Source of the DNA: CAYWMD01 sp964458575
GTDB taxonomy: Bacteria > Verrucomicrobiota > Verrucomicrobiia > Limisphaerales > JADLHS01
Reading direction: 5' to 3'
NCBI GenBank assembly: GCA_964458575.1
Contig: CAYWMD010000011.1
Coordinates: 57,372 to 121,371, forward strand
DNA: 64,000 bases
The position numbers were made by a program, and so were the translations under genes. The notes beneath the pieces were generated by a model. The model was given only the letters and a program-made list of their open reading frames with translations, made no database searches and was not told the origin of the DNA. Below, one piece after another: positions 31,013-39,418 of the stretch; position 1 is the first letter of the stretch; each line of letters starts with the position of its first letter.

Positions 31013-33399
31013 TTCGCCCCATGCACTTTCGTCTCGCCCTTGTCATCCTGACTGTGCTGACCGGGTTTGCCCTGTCCGCCCAGCCGCACGTCTCCAACCG
31101 CGCACCGCATTCCGACGAAATCGGCTATCGCCCTGCAGACGGCTCGACGCCGCGCATGAATCCGCCGTCGTTGACCTGGCTGCATGAAACCAATGCGACC
31201 ACCTATGCCGTGCAATGGAGTCCCCATGCCGACTTTGCGGATGCCGTCACCGTCACGAATCTGACCCTGAACGTTTACACCCATCATACGGTGCTGAAAC
31301 CTGGACGATATTTCTGGCGCTACCGTTTCACGAACAAAGGCGGAGCATCTTCGAGTTGGAGCCGCGTTCGCAGCTTCAATGTGTCGCCGGACGCAGTTGA
31401 ATTTCCCATGCCTACGCGCGTCCAGCAGCGGGAACGCGTGCCGCAGGGTCATCCACGGCTGTTCATGCGGCCCGATGATTTGCCCCGGCTCCGCGAACTG
31501 GCGCGAGGCCGCGAGGCGAAGGCCTTTGTGGCTTTGCGGGCAGCCGCCGACCGCTACATCGCCGCCGGGCCAACGCCCGAACCCGAACACCTCGGTTCGG
31601 CCCGCGACAAGGAGAACAAGGAGCTTGTGAAATACTGGTGGCCCAACCGGCAGCAAACCGAGAAAGCCTGCATCGAAGCCGAGGCGATTGCGTTCGTTTA
31701 TCTCATCACGCGCGAGCCGAAGTATGCCGAGGCCGCGCGCAAATGGGTCTTGCATCTCGCAGCCTGGGACCCGGATGGGCCGACCAACTTCAAACTGAAC
31801 TGCGAGGCGGGCAAACCGATGCTCTATCGTTTGCCGCGCGCCTACGACTGGGCGTGGAACGCTTTCAACGAAGCCGACCGGGAAAAAGTCCGCGCCGTGA
31901 TGAAGCGGCGCGCGCAGGATGCCTGGGACAGCGGCGAGGTCGGGCGCGGTGTCGGCCATTTGAACCGTCCCTTCAACAGCCATGGCAATCGCATCTGGCA
32001 TAAACTGGCCGAGTGCGCCATCGCTTTCCTCGGTGAGATTCCCGAAGCCGAGACATGGCTCGATTACGCCGTCAACAAATTCTACGCCGCCTATCCGGTG
32101 TGGTCCGACGACGACGGCGGGTGGCACGAAGGCGTGAGCTATTGGGGCGGTTACATGAGCAAAGCGGTGACGTGGTTGCAGGTCGCGGATTCCGCGCTGC
32201 AAATTGACGGCTTCAAGAAACCGTTCTTTTCGCAGGTTTGCGATTATCCGCTTTATGTCGCACCGCCTAGTTCGCCGAATATGGGTTTCGGCGACCTATC
32301 CTACCGGCCGCCGCCGCAAAGCTGGGGTGGCTTCATTGAATATTTTCTACGCGCCGGTCGCAACCACAGCGGGTCTGCGAGCGATCGCGCTGGTTACTGG
32401 CGTTGGTGGACCCAGCAATGGAAAATGTCCAGCGAAGCCGGAGTACTCGGTTTTCTCTACGATGCGAAACTGCCGCCGCTTCCGCCCGCGAAGGCGCCGA
32501 CAGATTTGCCGCCGTCGAAAATCTTCCACGGCATCGGCGTCGCCAGCCTGCACACTACGCTGCTCGACAGCAACGACGACGTGCATCTGTTGTTCAAGTC
32601 CAGTCCGTTCGGGGCGCAGAGCCACGGACATAATCCGCAGAACAGTTTCCAACTGAACGCCTACGGCGAAGCGTTGCTGACGACCTGCGTCTATCGCGAT
32701 TTGCACGGGAGCAAATTCCATTATCAGTGGGCGCACAGCACCAAAGCTCACAACGCCGTGCTGGTAAACGACGAGGGGCAAATTCCACATTCGGCAACTT
32801 CCACCGGCGAAATCGTAAACTCCAGGTTGACCCCCGCATGGGATTTCGTGGAAGGCGACGCCGTGGCGGCCTATGGGGGCAGACTGACTCGCGACCGACG
32901 CAAGATCGTTTTCGTCAAACCCGATTTGATTGTGATTTGCGATGACCTCGCGGCCCCCGAACCGGCTTCGTTCCAATTCATGCTGCACGCCTTGAGTCCG
33001 TTCTCCGTGGACGAAAGTGGTGCGCGCCTGTCCGTGAAGGGAGCCAAGGCCGTCGTCACCGCGCAGTATCTTTCACCGACACCGCTCAATTTTCGTCAAT
33101 GGGACGGCTACAATCCCAAACCGGACAAGGAATTCCCCAACCAATGGCATGTGGAGGCCGGCACCCGCGAGAAAATCACGAAACTGCGGATGCTGACCGT
33201 CATGGTCCCGGAGCGCGCCGGGCAGCAACGCCCATGGCACGCCGAACGACTTGAAAGTGACACCGCCGTCGGCGTCCGGTGGCGGCGCGATGGCAAGACA
33301 ACGGTTGTGGCCTTTCGGAAAGAGGATCAGGGCCAGGCCTCGTTGGAAGGAATACAGTTTGAAAGCGCCGTGAGCGTGGCGACGCGCGCAGCCCGTTAA
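31009..33399 (+). CDS. Heparinase II/III-like polysaccharide lyase with DUF4962 domain
   Basis: 796 residues. Signal peptide (FRLALVILTVLTGFALSA), an N-terminal fibronectin-like domain in which LTWLHETNATTYAVQWS is visible, then a DUF4962 (alpha/alpha) toroid (about 130-520: RLFMRPDDLPRLRELA, YRLPRAYDWAWN, GWHEGVSYWGGYM) and a C-terminal Hepar_II_III beta-sandwich with SSPFGAQSHGHNPQNSFQLNAYG. Such proteins cleave uronic-acid-containing polysaccharides by beta-elimination. I chose ATG 31009 for its ATGA overlap with the preceding gene; ATG 31021 is also possible. Confidence 0.9.
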   Translation: MIRPMHFRLALVILTVLTGFALSAQPHVSNRAPHSDEIGYRPADGSTPRMNPPSLTWLHETNATTYAVQWSPHADFADAVTVTNLTLNVYTHHTVLKPGRYFWRYRFTNKGGASSSWSRVRSFNVSPDAVEFPMPTRVQQRERVPQGHPRLFMRPDDLPRLRELARGREAKAFVALRAAADRYIAAGPTPEPEHLGSARDKENKELVKYWWPNRQQTEKACIEAEAIAFVYLITREPKYAEAARKWVLHLAAWDPDGPTNFKLNCEAGKPMLYRLPRAYDWAWNAFNEADREKVRAVMKRRAQDAWDSGEVGRGVGHLNRPFNSHGNRIWHKLAECAIAFLGEIPEAETWLDYAVNKFYAAYPVWSDDDGGWHEGVSYWGGYMSKAVTWLQVADSALQIDGFKKPFFSQVCDYPLYVAPPSSPNMGFGDLSYRPPPQSWGGFIEYFLRAGRNHSGSASDRAGYWRWWTQQWKMSSEAGVLGFLYDAKLPPLPPAKAPTDLPPSKIFHGIGVASLHTTLLDSNDDVHLLFKSSPFGAQSHGHNPQNSFQLNAYGEALLTTCVYRDLHGSKFHYQWAHSTKAHNAVLVNDEGQIPHSATSTGEIVNSRLTPAWDFVEGDAVAAYGGRLTRDRRKIVFVKPDLIVICDDLAAPEPASFQFMLHALSPFSVDESGARLSVKGAKAVVTAQYLSPTPLNFRQWDGYNPKPDKEFPNQWHVEAGTREKITKLRMLTVMVPERAGQQRPWHAERLESDTAVGVRWRRDGKTTVVAFRKEDQGQASLEGIQFESAVSVATRAAR

Positions 33400-33409
33400 C
33401 CTGGCGAAC

Positions 33410-34207
33410 TCAAAGACCGGCGTCCTTCGCCAACGCGAGAACTTTTTGGTGAAGCACCGGGTTGGCGCCGAGAACGGCGTAACTCCGCAGATATTTCGCG
33501 GGGTCTAATTCCAACCGGATGTCATCGCCCTTCAGGTCGGTGAAGCGCCCGCCCGCCTCGGGAAACAGCAGGCACGCCGGAGCGATGTCCCAGATTTTGC
33601 AGTGATGATTCAGACAAGCGCCCAGGTGACCGTCCAGCGTGTAACAGAAATCGAGCAGACAATTGGTCAACCGCACGTTGCGCGCGTTCCTGACCAGCAG
33701 GCCCATCAGCCGGGTCTGCCGTTCGAGCATTTCGCTCTCGGCACCGACATCCATGCCGTAGGCGCACAACGTGTTGCTCAATTCCTTCTCCGCGCTCATT
33801 TTGACACGCTCTCCGTTGCGGAACGCTCCCTTGCCGAGTTCGGCCGTGTAAAGCGCGTCCGTCAAGGGCAGGTACATCGCGGCGAGAACAGGTTTCGCAC
33901 GTTGCAAAACCGCCACCATCACCCCGAACCACGGCAGCCCCGCGGCGAAGTTTGAAGTGCCGTCGAGCGGATCAATGACCCAGGTAATGTCCGAGCCGCG
34001 ATGCTGCAAACCCTCTTCCTCGCCCAACAGGTTGTGATCCGGGTGTCGTCGGCGGATCAAATCGGAAATCAGTCGTTCCGACGCGATGTCGGCCGCCGTG
34101 ACTATGTCGCTGGTATTGCCTTTCCGCCGTGGGCCATCGGTCTTGCCAAAATGTTGCAGCACCAAAGCGCCCGCCTGGCGCACGCATTCGATCAATGTCT
34201 CGTTCAT
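33410..34207 (-). CDS. Inositol-monophosphatase family protein
   Basis: 265 residues with the metal-dependent phosphatase motifs GEEEG, WVIDPLDGTSNFAAGLPWFGV (metal ligands D, D, G, T) and, near the end, CKIWDIAPACLLFPEAGG. Hydrolyses inositol phosphate or a related sugar or nucleotide phosphate such as PAP or FBP. Full length for the family. It is convergent with the lyase gene (10 bases apart) and divergent from the cupin. Confidence 0.92.
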   Translation of the reverse strand: MNETLIECVRQAGALVLQHFGKTDGPRRKGNTSDIVTAADIASERLISDLIRRRHPDHNLLGEEEGLQHRGSDITWVIDPLDGTSNFAAGLPWFGVMVAVLQRAKPVLAAMYLPLTDALYTAELGKGAFRNGERVKMSAEKELSNTLCAYGMDVGAESEMLERQTRLMGLLVRNARNVRLTNCLLDFCYTLDGHLGACLNHHCKIWDIAPACLLFPEAGGRFTDLKGDDIRLELDPAKYLRSYAVLGANPVLHQKVLALAKDAGL

Positions 34208-34419
34208 CCGACCAGATTGTCGGTATTCAGCCGCCTTTCAGCAAGACGACAACAAACCTGTGCAGGAAGCTTCTTCATGGCGGCGTCTCGGCCGAACAAA
34301 AGAAAGAAAGCTGTCGAGCTATTATTCACCGAGTGCCGACATGTTCGTGCCGCCCACCGAACCGCAACGAGCCACGTTTTCAGCCGCTTCCCGCGCGAAT
34401 GCGCCACCTTTGCCCTTCC

Positions 34420-34433
34420 TTGATTTGCATCAA
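34420..34433. promoter_or_regulatory. FNR/CRP-family site TTGAT-TTGC-ATCAA
   Basis: A perfect FNR/ANR/DNR consensus dyad. Its centre lies exactly 41.5 bases upstream of the A of the ATG at 34468. A GATATT at 34456-34461 would serve as -10. This is the class II activator spacing and implies anaerobic or NO-responsive control of the cupin gene. Confidence 0.75.
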
Positions 34434-34467
34434 TACCTGACCACCCTCCATGTGGGATATTCCGACC

Positions 34468-34809
34468 ATGAGCGAACAACCTTTGTTATCATTGGACCGC
34501 GAAAAAATCATCTCGCTGGCGGCTGAAACGCAATTTGCGCCCAACGGCATCGTCAGCCGCACCCTGCTGCGCGCGCCAAACGGACGCGTCGTCCTGTTCG
34601 GCTTTGCGGAAGGCCAGGAATTGACCGAGCACACCTCGACGCAACAAGCGCTCATCCAGATTCTTTCCGGGGAATGCGACTTCTTCCTCGCCGGCAAGCC
34701 GCATGCGATGAAAGCCGGCGACCTGCTTTACATGCCGCCCAACCTGCCGCATGCGGTCAAAGCCACGAAACAGTTCTCCATGGTGCTGACGCTGTTGAAG
34801 CCCGCGTAG
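34468..34809 (+). CDS. Cupin-domain protein under an FNR-type promoter
   Basis: 113 residues; a single cupin barrel with FGFAEGQELTEHTSTQQALIQILSGE (motif 1 His/Glu region) and GDLLYMPPNLPHAVKA (motif 2). Members of this small cupin type occur with denitrification and NO genes, though no reaction is fixed. Two starts are possible: ATG 34450 and ATG 34468. The FNR box and -10 geometry place transcription start at about 34468, so the second is preferred and the message may be leaderless. Confidence 0.83.
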   Translation: MSEQPLLSLDREKIISLAAETQFAPNGIVSRTLLRAPNGRVVLFGFAEGQELTEHTSTQQALIQILSGECDFFLAGKPHAMKAGDLLYMPPNLPHAVKATKQFSMVLTLLKPA

Positions 34810-34875
34810 GAAAACGGGGATTTGCGCTTCGTCTTGCTCGCCTCGGGCCGCGGGATCTGGTAATCGTGTCGCGCC

Positions 34876-37200
34876 GTGTCGAAAAAGCCTCAGGCCAAAG
34901 CGCCGCCGGTTGGGAAATATATTCTCATCGGCGGGTCGTTCGTTGGCGCGTTTGCGCTGGGAGTGGCGCTGGTGTTCTGGTCGGCGAAACGCGAGGACGC
35001 CGCAGTCGCCAAGTCCACCGGGCCGAAAGCCGGTGCGAACAATTCCGACGCTGCCATCTTCGCCACCTACGGCACTTCGCCCACCTGCAAGTCGTGCCAT
35101 GAAGAAGCTTACGCGAATTGGGAACACTCCCATCACGCCCTGGCGGAACGCAAAACAGACCCGATTCTGGATCGAGCCGCGTTCGATCCGCCCTACCGCA
35201 TCTCGCACGGCTCACAGAAATCGGCAGCGCGCCTGGTTGACGGGAAATTCGAACTCGTCACGCAGGGACCGGGCGGGACCAACCAGCCTTTCGCGGTCAC
35301 GCGCGTCATCGGCGTGGACCCGTTGCGCCAATACCTGATTCCGTTCGGAGACGGACGGTTGCAGGCGAGCGAGCTTTGCTTCGACCCGAATCACCCGGGC
35401 TGGTTCGACGTTTACGGCGAGGAAGACCGCCGCCCCGGCGAGTGGGGACACTGGACCGGTCGCGGCATGAACTGGAACAACATGTGCGGGACATGTCACA
35501 ACACCCGCTTCCGCAAAAACTATGTCGAACCTTCGGATACCTACGACACGAAGATGGCCGAAATGGGAGTCGGCTGCGAGGCGTGTCACGGCCCGATGGC
35601 GGACCACAACGCCTGGCAGGCCCAACATCCGAACAAGACCGGTGACCCCACCGTGCGCAAGATCAAGCGCGAGGAAATGTTCTCCGCCTGCGCCCAATGC
35701 CATTCGCGGCGGGCCGAGTTGACGGGCAATTACCATCCCCCCGAAAACTTTTTCGACCATCATCACCTGACCATTCCCGACGAGACGGACCTCTTTTATC
35801 CCGACGGGCAGATTCGCGATGAGGATTACGAGGTGACGGCATTTCTCGGCAGCAAGATGCACGCGGCGGGCGTGCGCTGCGTTGACTGTCACGAACCGCA
35901 CAGCATGAAGGTGCGCGTTCCGGGCAACAACATGTGCTACGTATGCCACGTCGGCCCGGTCATTACGGCAACCAACGGACTGAACACGATGCCGCAGGGG
36001 CCGCGAATTGATCCGGAAACCCACAGCCATCACAAGATTGGCGAGCGCGGCGATCTTTGCACCGACTGCCACATGCCGCAAACCGTCTATATGCAACGGC
36101 ACGCGCGGCACGATCATGGATTTACCATTCCCGACCCGCGGCTGACCAAGGAACTCGGCATCCCCAATGCCTGCAACCGCTGTCACACCGATAAAAGCGC
36201 CGACTGGTCGGTGGATTACATCAAGCAATGGTACGGCCCGCGCACCAACGACGCCGTTTTGCTCCGCGCCCGGGCGATTGCCAAGGCCCGCGCCGGTGAC
36301 CGCACGGCGACCGAGCCGTTGCTGAAAATGGTCCACAACGAAACCAACGCGTTTTGGCGTGCCGTGGCGGCAAACCTGTTGAAGCATGCGAGTGCCGAGC
36401 CGAATGTGACGGCCGCGTTGCTCTCGTGCTTGAGCGAAACCAACTCGCTCGTGCGCGCCATGGCGGTGCGGGGACTTGAACCTTTGGTCCGGTCCGGCAA
36501 CCCGTCGGTCCAGGCGGCGCTGCAGGCGCGACTCAACGACCCGGTTCGTTCCGTGCGGGTCGAAGCCGCGTGGGCACTGCACCACACGCTGGATACGAAC
36601 TCGATGGCCGGATCGGATTTGCTGACCTATCTGCGCCACAATCTCGATCAACCCGCCGGCGCACTGCAAATGGGCGTGTTTCTGATGGACCGTGGCGACC
36701 TGGCCGCAGCACTAGAGTATTTCCGTCGCGCCGTGAAATGGGATCCTTATTCCGCGCCGCTGTTTCACGCGCTGGCCGTGGCCTTGAGCGCCGATGGGAA
36801 ATCCGCCGAGGCCGTGGATGCCCTGGAAACCGCGTGCCGCCTCGCACCACGCGAAGCCGAATATCAGTTCAAGCTCGGCCTGGCGCTGAACGAAGTAAAC
36901 CGACTAAATGACGCGGGCGCGGCGTTGAAGAAAGCGACCGAGTTGGATCCGCAATACTCCCGCGCGTGGTATAACCTCGGCTTGGCGTATTCCGCCCAAG
37001 GGAAAACCGAACAGGCGATTGAAGCGTTGTTGCGCGCCGAGTCGTTGGACGTGAACACCGCGGAAATTCCCTACGCCCGCGCGACGATCTTGGCCCGGAT
37101 GGGAAGAAATGACGACGCCCGCCGCGCTGCACAACGGGCCTTGGAGCTAAACGCGAATTTTCAGGCCGCGCGGCAGTTGCTGGAGAATTTAGGACGCTAA
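34876..37200 (+). CDS. Octahaem c-type cytochrome with HEAT and TPR repeats
   Basis: 774 residues from a GTG start. One N-terminal membrane anchor (YILIGGSFVGAFALGVALVF) is followed by eight CxxCH haem sites: CKSCH (Cys71), CGTCH, CEACH, CAQCH, CVDCH, CYVCH, CTDCH and CNRCH (about residue 433). Then HEAT-like repeats lie at about 440-590 and TPR repeats at about 595-774 (WDPYSAPLFHALAVALS, AWYNLGLAYSAQGKTEQA). It is a periplasmic electron-transfer or reductase-type cytochrome with a protein-interaction tail; the substrate is unknown. It follows the FNR-controlled cupin by 66 bases and may share its anaerobic control. Confidence 0.92.
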   Translation: MSKKPQAKAPPVGKYILIGGSFVGAFALGVALVFWSAKREDAAVAKSTGPKAGANNSDAAIFATYGTSPTCKSCHEEAYANWEHSHHALAERKTDPILDRAAFDPPYRISHGSQKSAARLVDGKFELVTQGPGGTNQPFAVTRVIGVDPLRQYLIPFGDGRLQASELCFDPNHPGWFDVYGEEDRRPGEWGHWTGRGMNWNNMCGTCHNTRFRKNYVEPSDTYDTKMAEMGVGCEACHGPMADHNAWQAQHPNKTGDPTVRKIKREEMFSACAQCHSRRAELTGNYHPPENFFDHHHLTIPDETDLFYPDGQIRDEDYEVTAFLGSKMHAAGVRCVDCHEPHSMKVRVPGNNMCYVCHVGPVITATNGLNTMPQGPRIDPETHSHHKIGERGDLCTDCHMPQTVYMQRHARHDHGFTIPDPRLTKELGIPNACNRCHTDKSADWSVDYIKQWYGPRTNDAVLLRARAIAKARAGDRTATEPLLKMVHNETNAFWRAVAANLLKHASAEPNVTAALLSCLSETNSLVRAMAVRGLEPLVRSGNPSVQAALQARLNDPVRSVRVEAAWALHHTLDTNSMAGSDLLTYLRHNLDQPAGALQMGVFLMDRGDLAAALEYFRRAVKWDPYSAPLFHALAVALSADGKSAEAVDALETACRLAPREAEYQFKLGLALNEVNRLNDAGAALKKATELDPQYSRAWYNLGLAYSAQGKTEQAIEALLRAESLDVNTAEIPYARATILARMGRNDDARRAAQRALELNANFQAARQLLENLGR

Positions 37201-37398
37201 ACGCTCAATGCCATAGGGCCTCAAGGCCGAGAATCCATTACAGACTATTTACGTCCTGCGATATCCAGCAGAACGCCGCTGGCGAACATAAGAACTCCCG
37301 GGCGCGATTGTGCAAGCGCACTTGTGTCGCCCATCCTGTGGCCCTCCTCAGCGGAGCGGGATTGATTCCGCGACGGCCTTCTGAAAAACTGCCGCCGC

Positions 37399-38007
37399 GT
37401 GAAACAGTGCATTGTGACTTTGGACATGGAGGGAGTGCTTACTCCCGAAATCTGGATTGCCGTCGCGGAGCAGACCAAGATCCCGGAACTGCGCCGCACG
37501 ACCCGCGACGAGCCGGACTACGACCAGCTCATGCGCGGCCGGCTCGCCATTCTCGACCAGCACGGGCTGAAACTTTCGGACATCCAGAACGTCATCGGCA
37601 CCCTCAACCCGCTGCCGGGCGGAAAGGAGTTTCTCGATGAACTGCGCTCCCTCGTGCAGGTCATCATTCTCTCGGACACCTTCGAGCAATTCGCCACGCC
37701 GCTGCTGCGAAAGCTCAACTGGCCCTCGCTGTTATGCCACCGGCTCGTGGTGGAAAACGACCGCATTGTGAACTATCAACTGCGCATCCGTGAACAGAAA
37801 CGCGAAGCCGTGGCGGCCTTTCGCCGGATGAATTACCACGTCATCAGCGCGGGCGATTCTTACAACGACACCGCCATGCTCGCCGAGGCCAACGTGGGTT
37901 TCCTCATCCACGCGCCGGAAAACGTGAAGCAGCAATTCCCGCAGTTCAAACCGGTGGAATCCCACGCGGAGTTGTTGCAGGAAATCAAACGGGCGATGGC
38001 GGGATGA
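37399..38007 (+). CDS. thrH: ThrH: phosphoserine phosphatase / homoserine phosphotransferase
   Basis: 202 residues (family about 205), GTG start. HAD motifs: nucleophile in VTLDMEGVLTPEIW, ILSDTFEQF as motif II, and SAGDSYNDTAML as motif III/IV. TLDMEGVLTPEIW is the ThrH-specific form. In Pseudomonas, ThrH dephosphorylates phosphoserine and can pass the phosphate to homoserine. A spacing of about 200 bases without visible features separates it from the cytochrome. Confidence 0.92.
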   Translation: MKQCIVTLDMEGVLTPEIWIAVAEQTKIPELRRTTRDEPDYDQLMRGRLAILDQHGLKLSDIQNVIGTLNPLPGGKEFLDELRSLVQVIILSDTFEQFATPLLRKLNWPSLLCHRLVVENDRIVNYQLRIREQKREAVAAFRRMNYHVISAGDSYNDTAMLAEANVGFLIHAPENVKQQFPQFKPVESHAELLQEIKRAMAG

Positions 38008-38077
38008 AAGCGCAACCGGGCACCGTTCTCATTCCACGGGTGAGGCAAAGAGGTGCGCGCCGTGACCAAGCAAGGCC

Positions 38078-39232
38078 ATGACCGGGCGTCAAAGAATTGA
38101 GGCGGCGTTCTCCCGTGATGGCGCGGGGGAACTGCCGGTGGTGATCTGTTATGAGAATGTGTTCATCCGGGATCGCTGGCCGCGGCTGACCTCCTGCCCG
38201 TGGTGGTATCTGCAATCCCCGAACGCCAGCCATCAAATCCAGTGGATGCGCGAAGTCGCCGCCCGCATCGGTCAGGATTGGATTCATCTGTTCCCCTTCT
38301 GTTCGGCCGACGAACGCGCCGACTTACCGCTCGCAGAACGGGCCGATGGCGTTTATCGAATCAACCCGGATACCGGCGCAGACTGCCAGCTCGCGCCCCC
38401 GCAGGTCAGCGGTTGGACCGGGGAAGACCACGTCGAATCCGTGCAGCTTGAACAATTGCCGGAATCGTTCGACGAGGTGGACCGATTGCTGGTGCGAAGT
38501 TACGGCGAGAAAATCTTGAGCGATACACCGGATTGCGCCGTTGGCCGTGCAACCCAGGATGCGGCCTCGCAGGTGACCGCCGCCTTGGGCCAGGAGTTTT
38601 ATCCGTGCCGCCACATCTCAGGGCCGTTTTGGAGTACTTACGGTCTCTGGGGATTCGAAGGCATGATGATGCTGGCAGGCTCACGGCCCGATCTGGTCAA
38701 GCACGCGTGCGATCGCATCCTTGCGCGAAACCTGGCCGAAATCCGCGCCTTCGCCCGCCACGGCACGGCGGGAGTCTGGATCGAAGAATGTTTGACGGAC
38801 GTGTTAAGCCCGGCGGCGTTTGCGGACTTGAACCAGCCCTACATTCGCCGGCTCGTGGAGGAAATTCGCGCCTGCGGCATGAACAGCATTTACTACTTCA
38901 CCGGCAATCCGGCCGGCAAATGGGACCTGATCACCTCCATCGGGGCGGATGCCTTGTCGCTCGAGGAAAGCAAAAAGAACTTTCGCGTGGACATCGCCGA
39001 AGTGGCTGAACGACTGGCCGGAAAGTGCGTGCTGTTGGGCAACCTGGACGCCATGGACGTCCTGCAAAAAGGCAGCGAGGCGGAATTGCGCGCGGAAATC
39101 AAACGCCAGTTGCAAGCGGGCCGCGCCAACAAAAGCCGTTTCATCATGAGCCTGGGCAGCCCGGTGACGCCCGAAACTCCGGTCGAACGCGTGCGGCTTT
39201 ACTGCGACCTGGCCCATGAGTTGGGCCGGTAG
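38078..39232 (+). CDS. Uroporphyrinogen-decarboxylase-family protein
   Basis: 384 residues. The C-terminal half shows the URO-D TIM-barrel pattern, with GTAGVWIEECLTDVLSPAAFADLNQPYIRRLVEEIR, YYFTGNPAGKWDLI and SIGADALSLEE. The family includes haem-pathway URO-D as well as methyltransferases and unknown secondary-metabolism enzymes. The N-terminus differs from genuine HemE, and no haem genes are nearby, so a methyltransferase-like or unknown role is more likely. Confidence 0.85.
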   Translation: MTGRQRIEAAFSRDGAGELPVVICYENVFIRDRWPRLTSCPWWYLQSPNASHQIQWMREVAARIGQDWIHLFPFCSADERADLPLAERADGVYRINPDTGADCQLAPPQVSGWTGEDHVESVQLEQLPESFDEVDRLLVRSYGEKILSDTPDCAVGRATQDAASQVTAALGQEFYPCRHISGPFWSTYGLWGFEGMMMLAGSRPDLVKHACDRILARNLAEIRAFARHGTAGVWIEECLTDVLSPAAFADLNQPYIRRLVEEIRACGMNSIYYFTGNPAGKWDLITSIGADALSLEESKKNFRVDIAEVAERLAGKCVLLGNLDAMDVLQKGSEAELRAEIKRQLQAGRANKSRFIMSLGSPVTPETPVERVRLYCDLAHELGR

Positions 39233-39418
39233 CAACTGCATTTCGCCACTTCATCGGCCTTCGATCGTCCTGCAACCGGGCACGCGGCCAATCTTGCCGG
39301 CCTGCGAGCAAGAAGCACGAAGCAGGTGAGGGTGGCGAAAAACCACTTCCCTATTTCCTTGGCGGAGATTAAACTGCGTCTGGAATTATTGGGATACCCA
39401 ATCCAAACCAAGGCCTTT

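Noticed and set aside
35212..36669. Minus-strand open frame opposite the multihaem cytochrome
   Set aside because: Shadow of CxxCH-rich coding DNA; no start context or domains.
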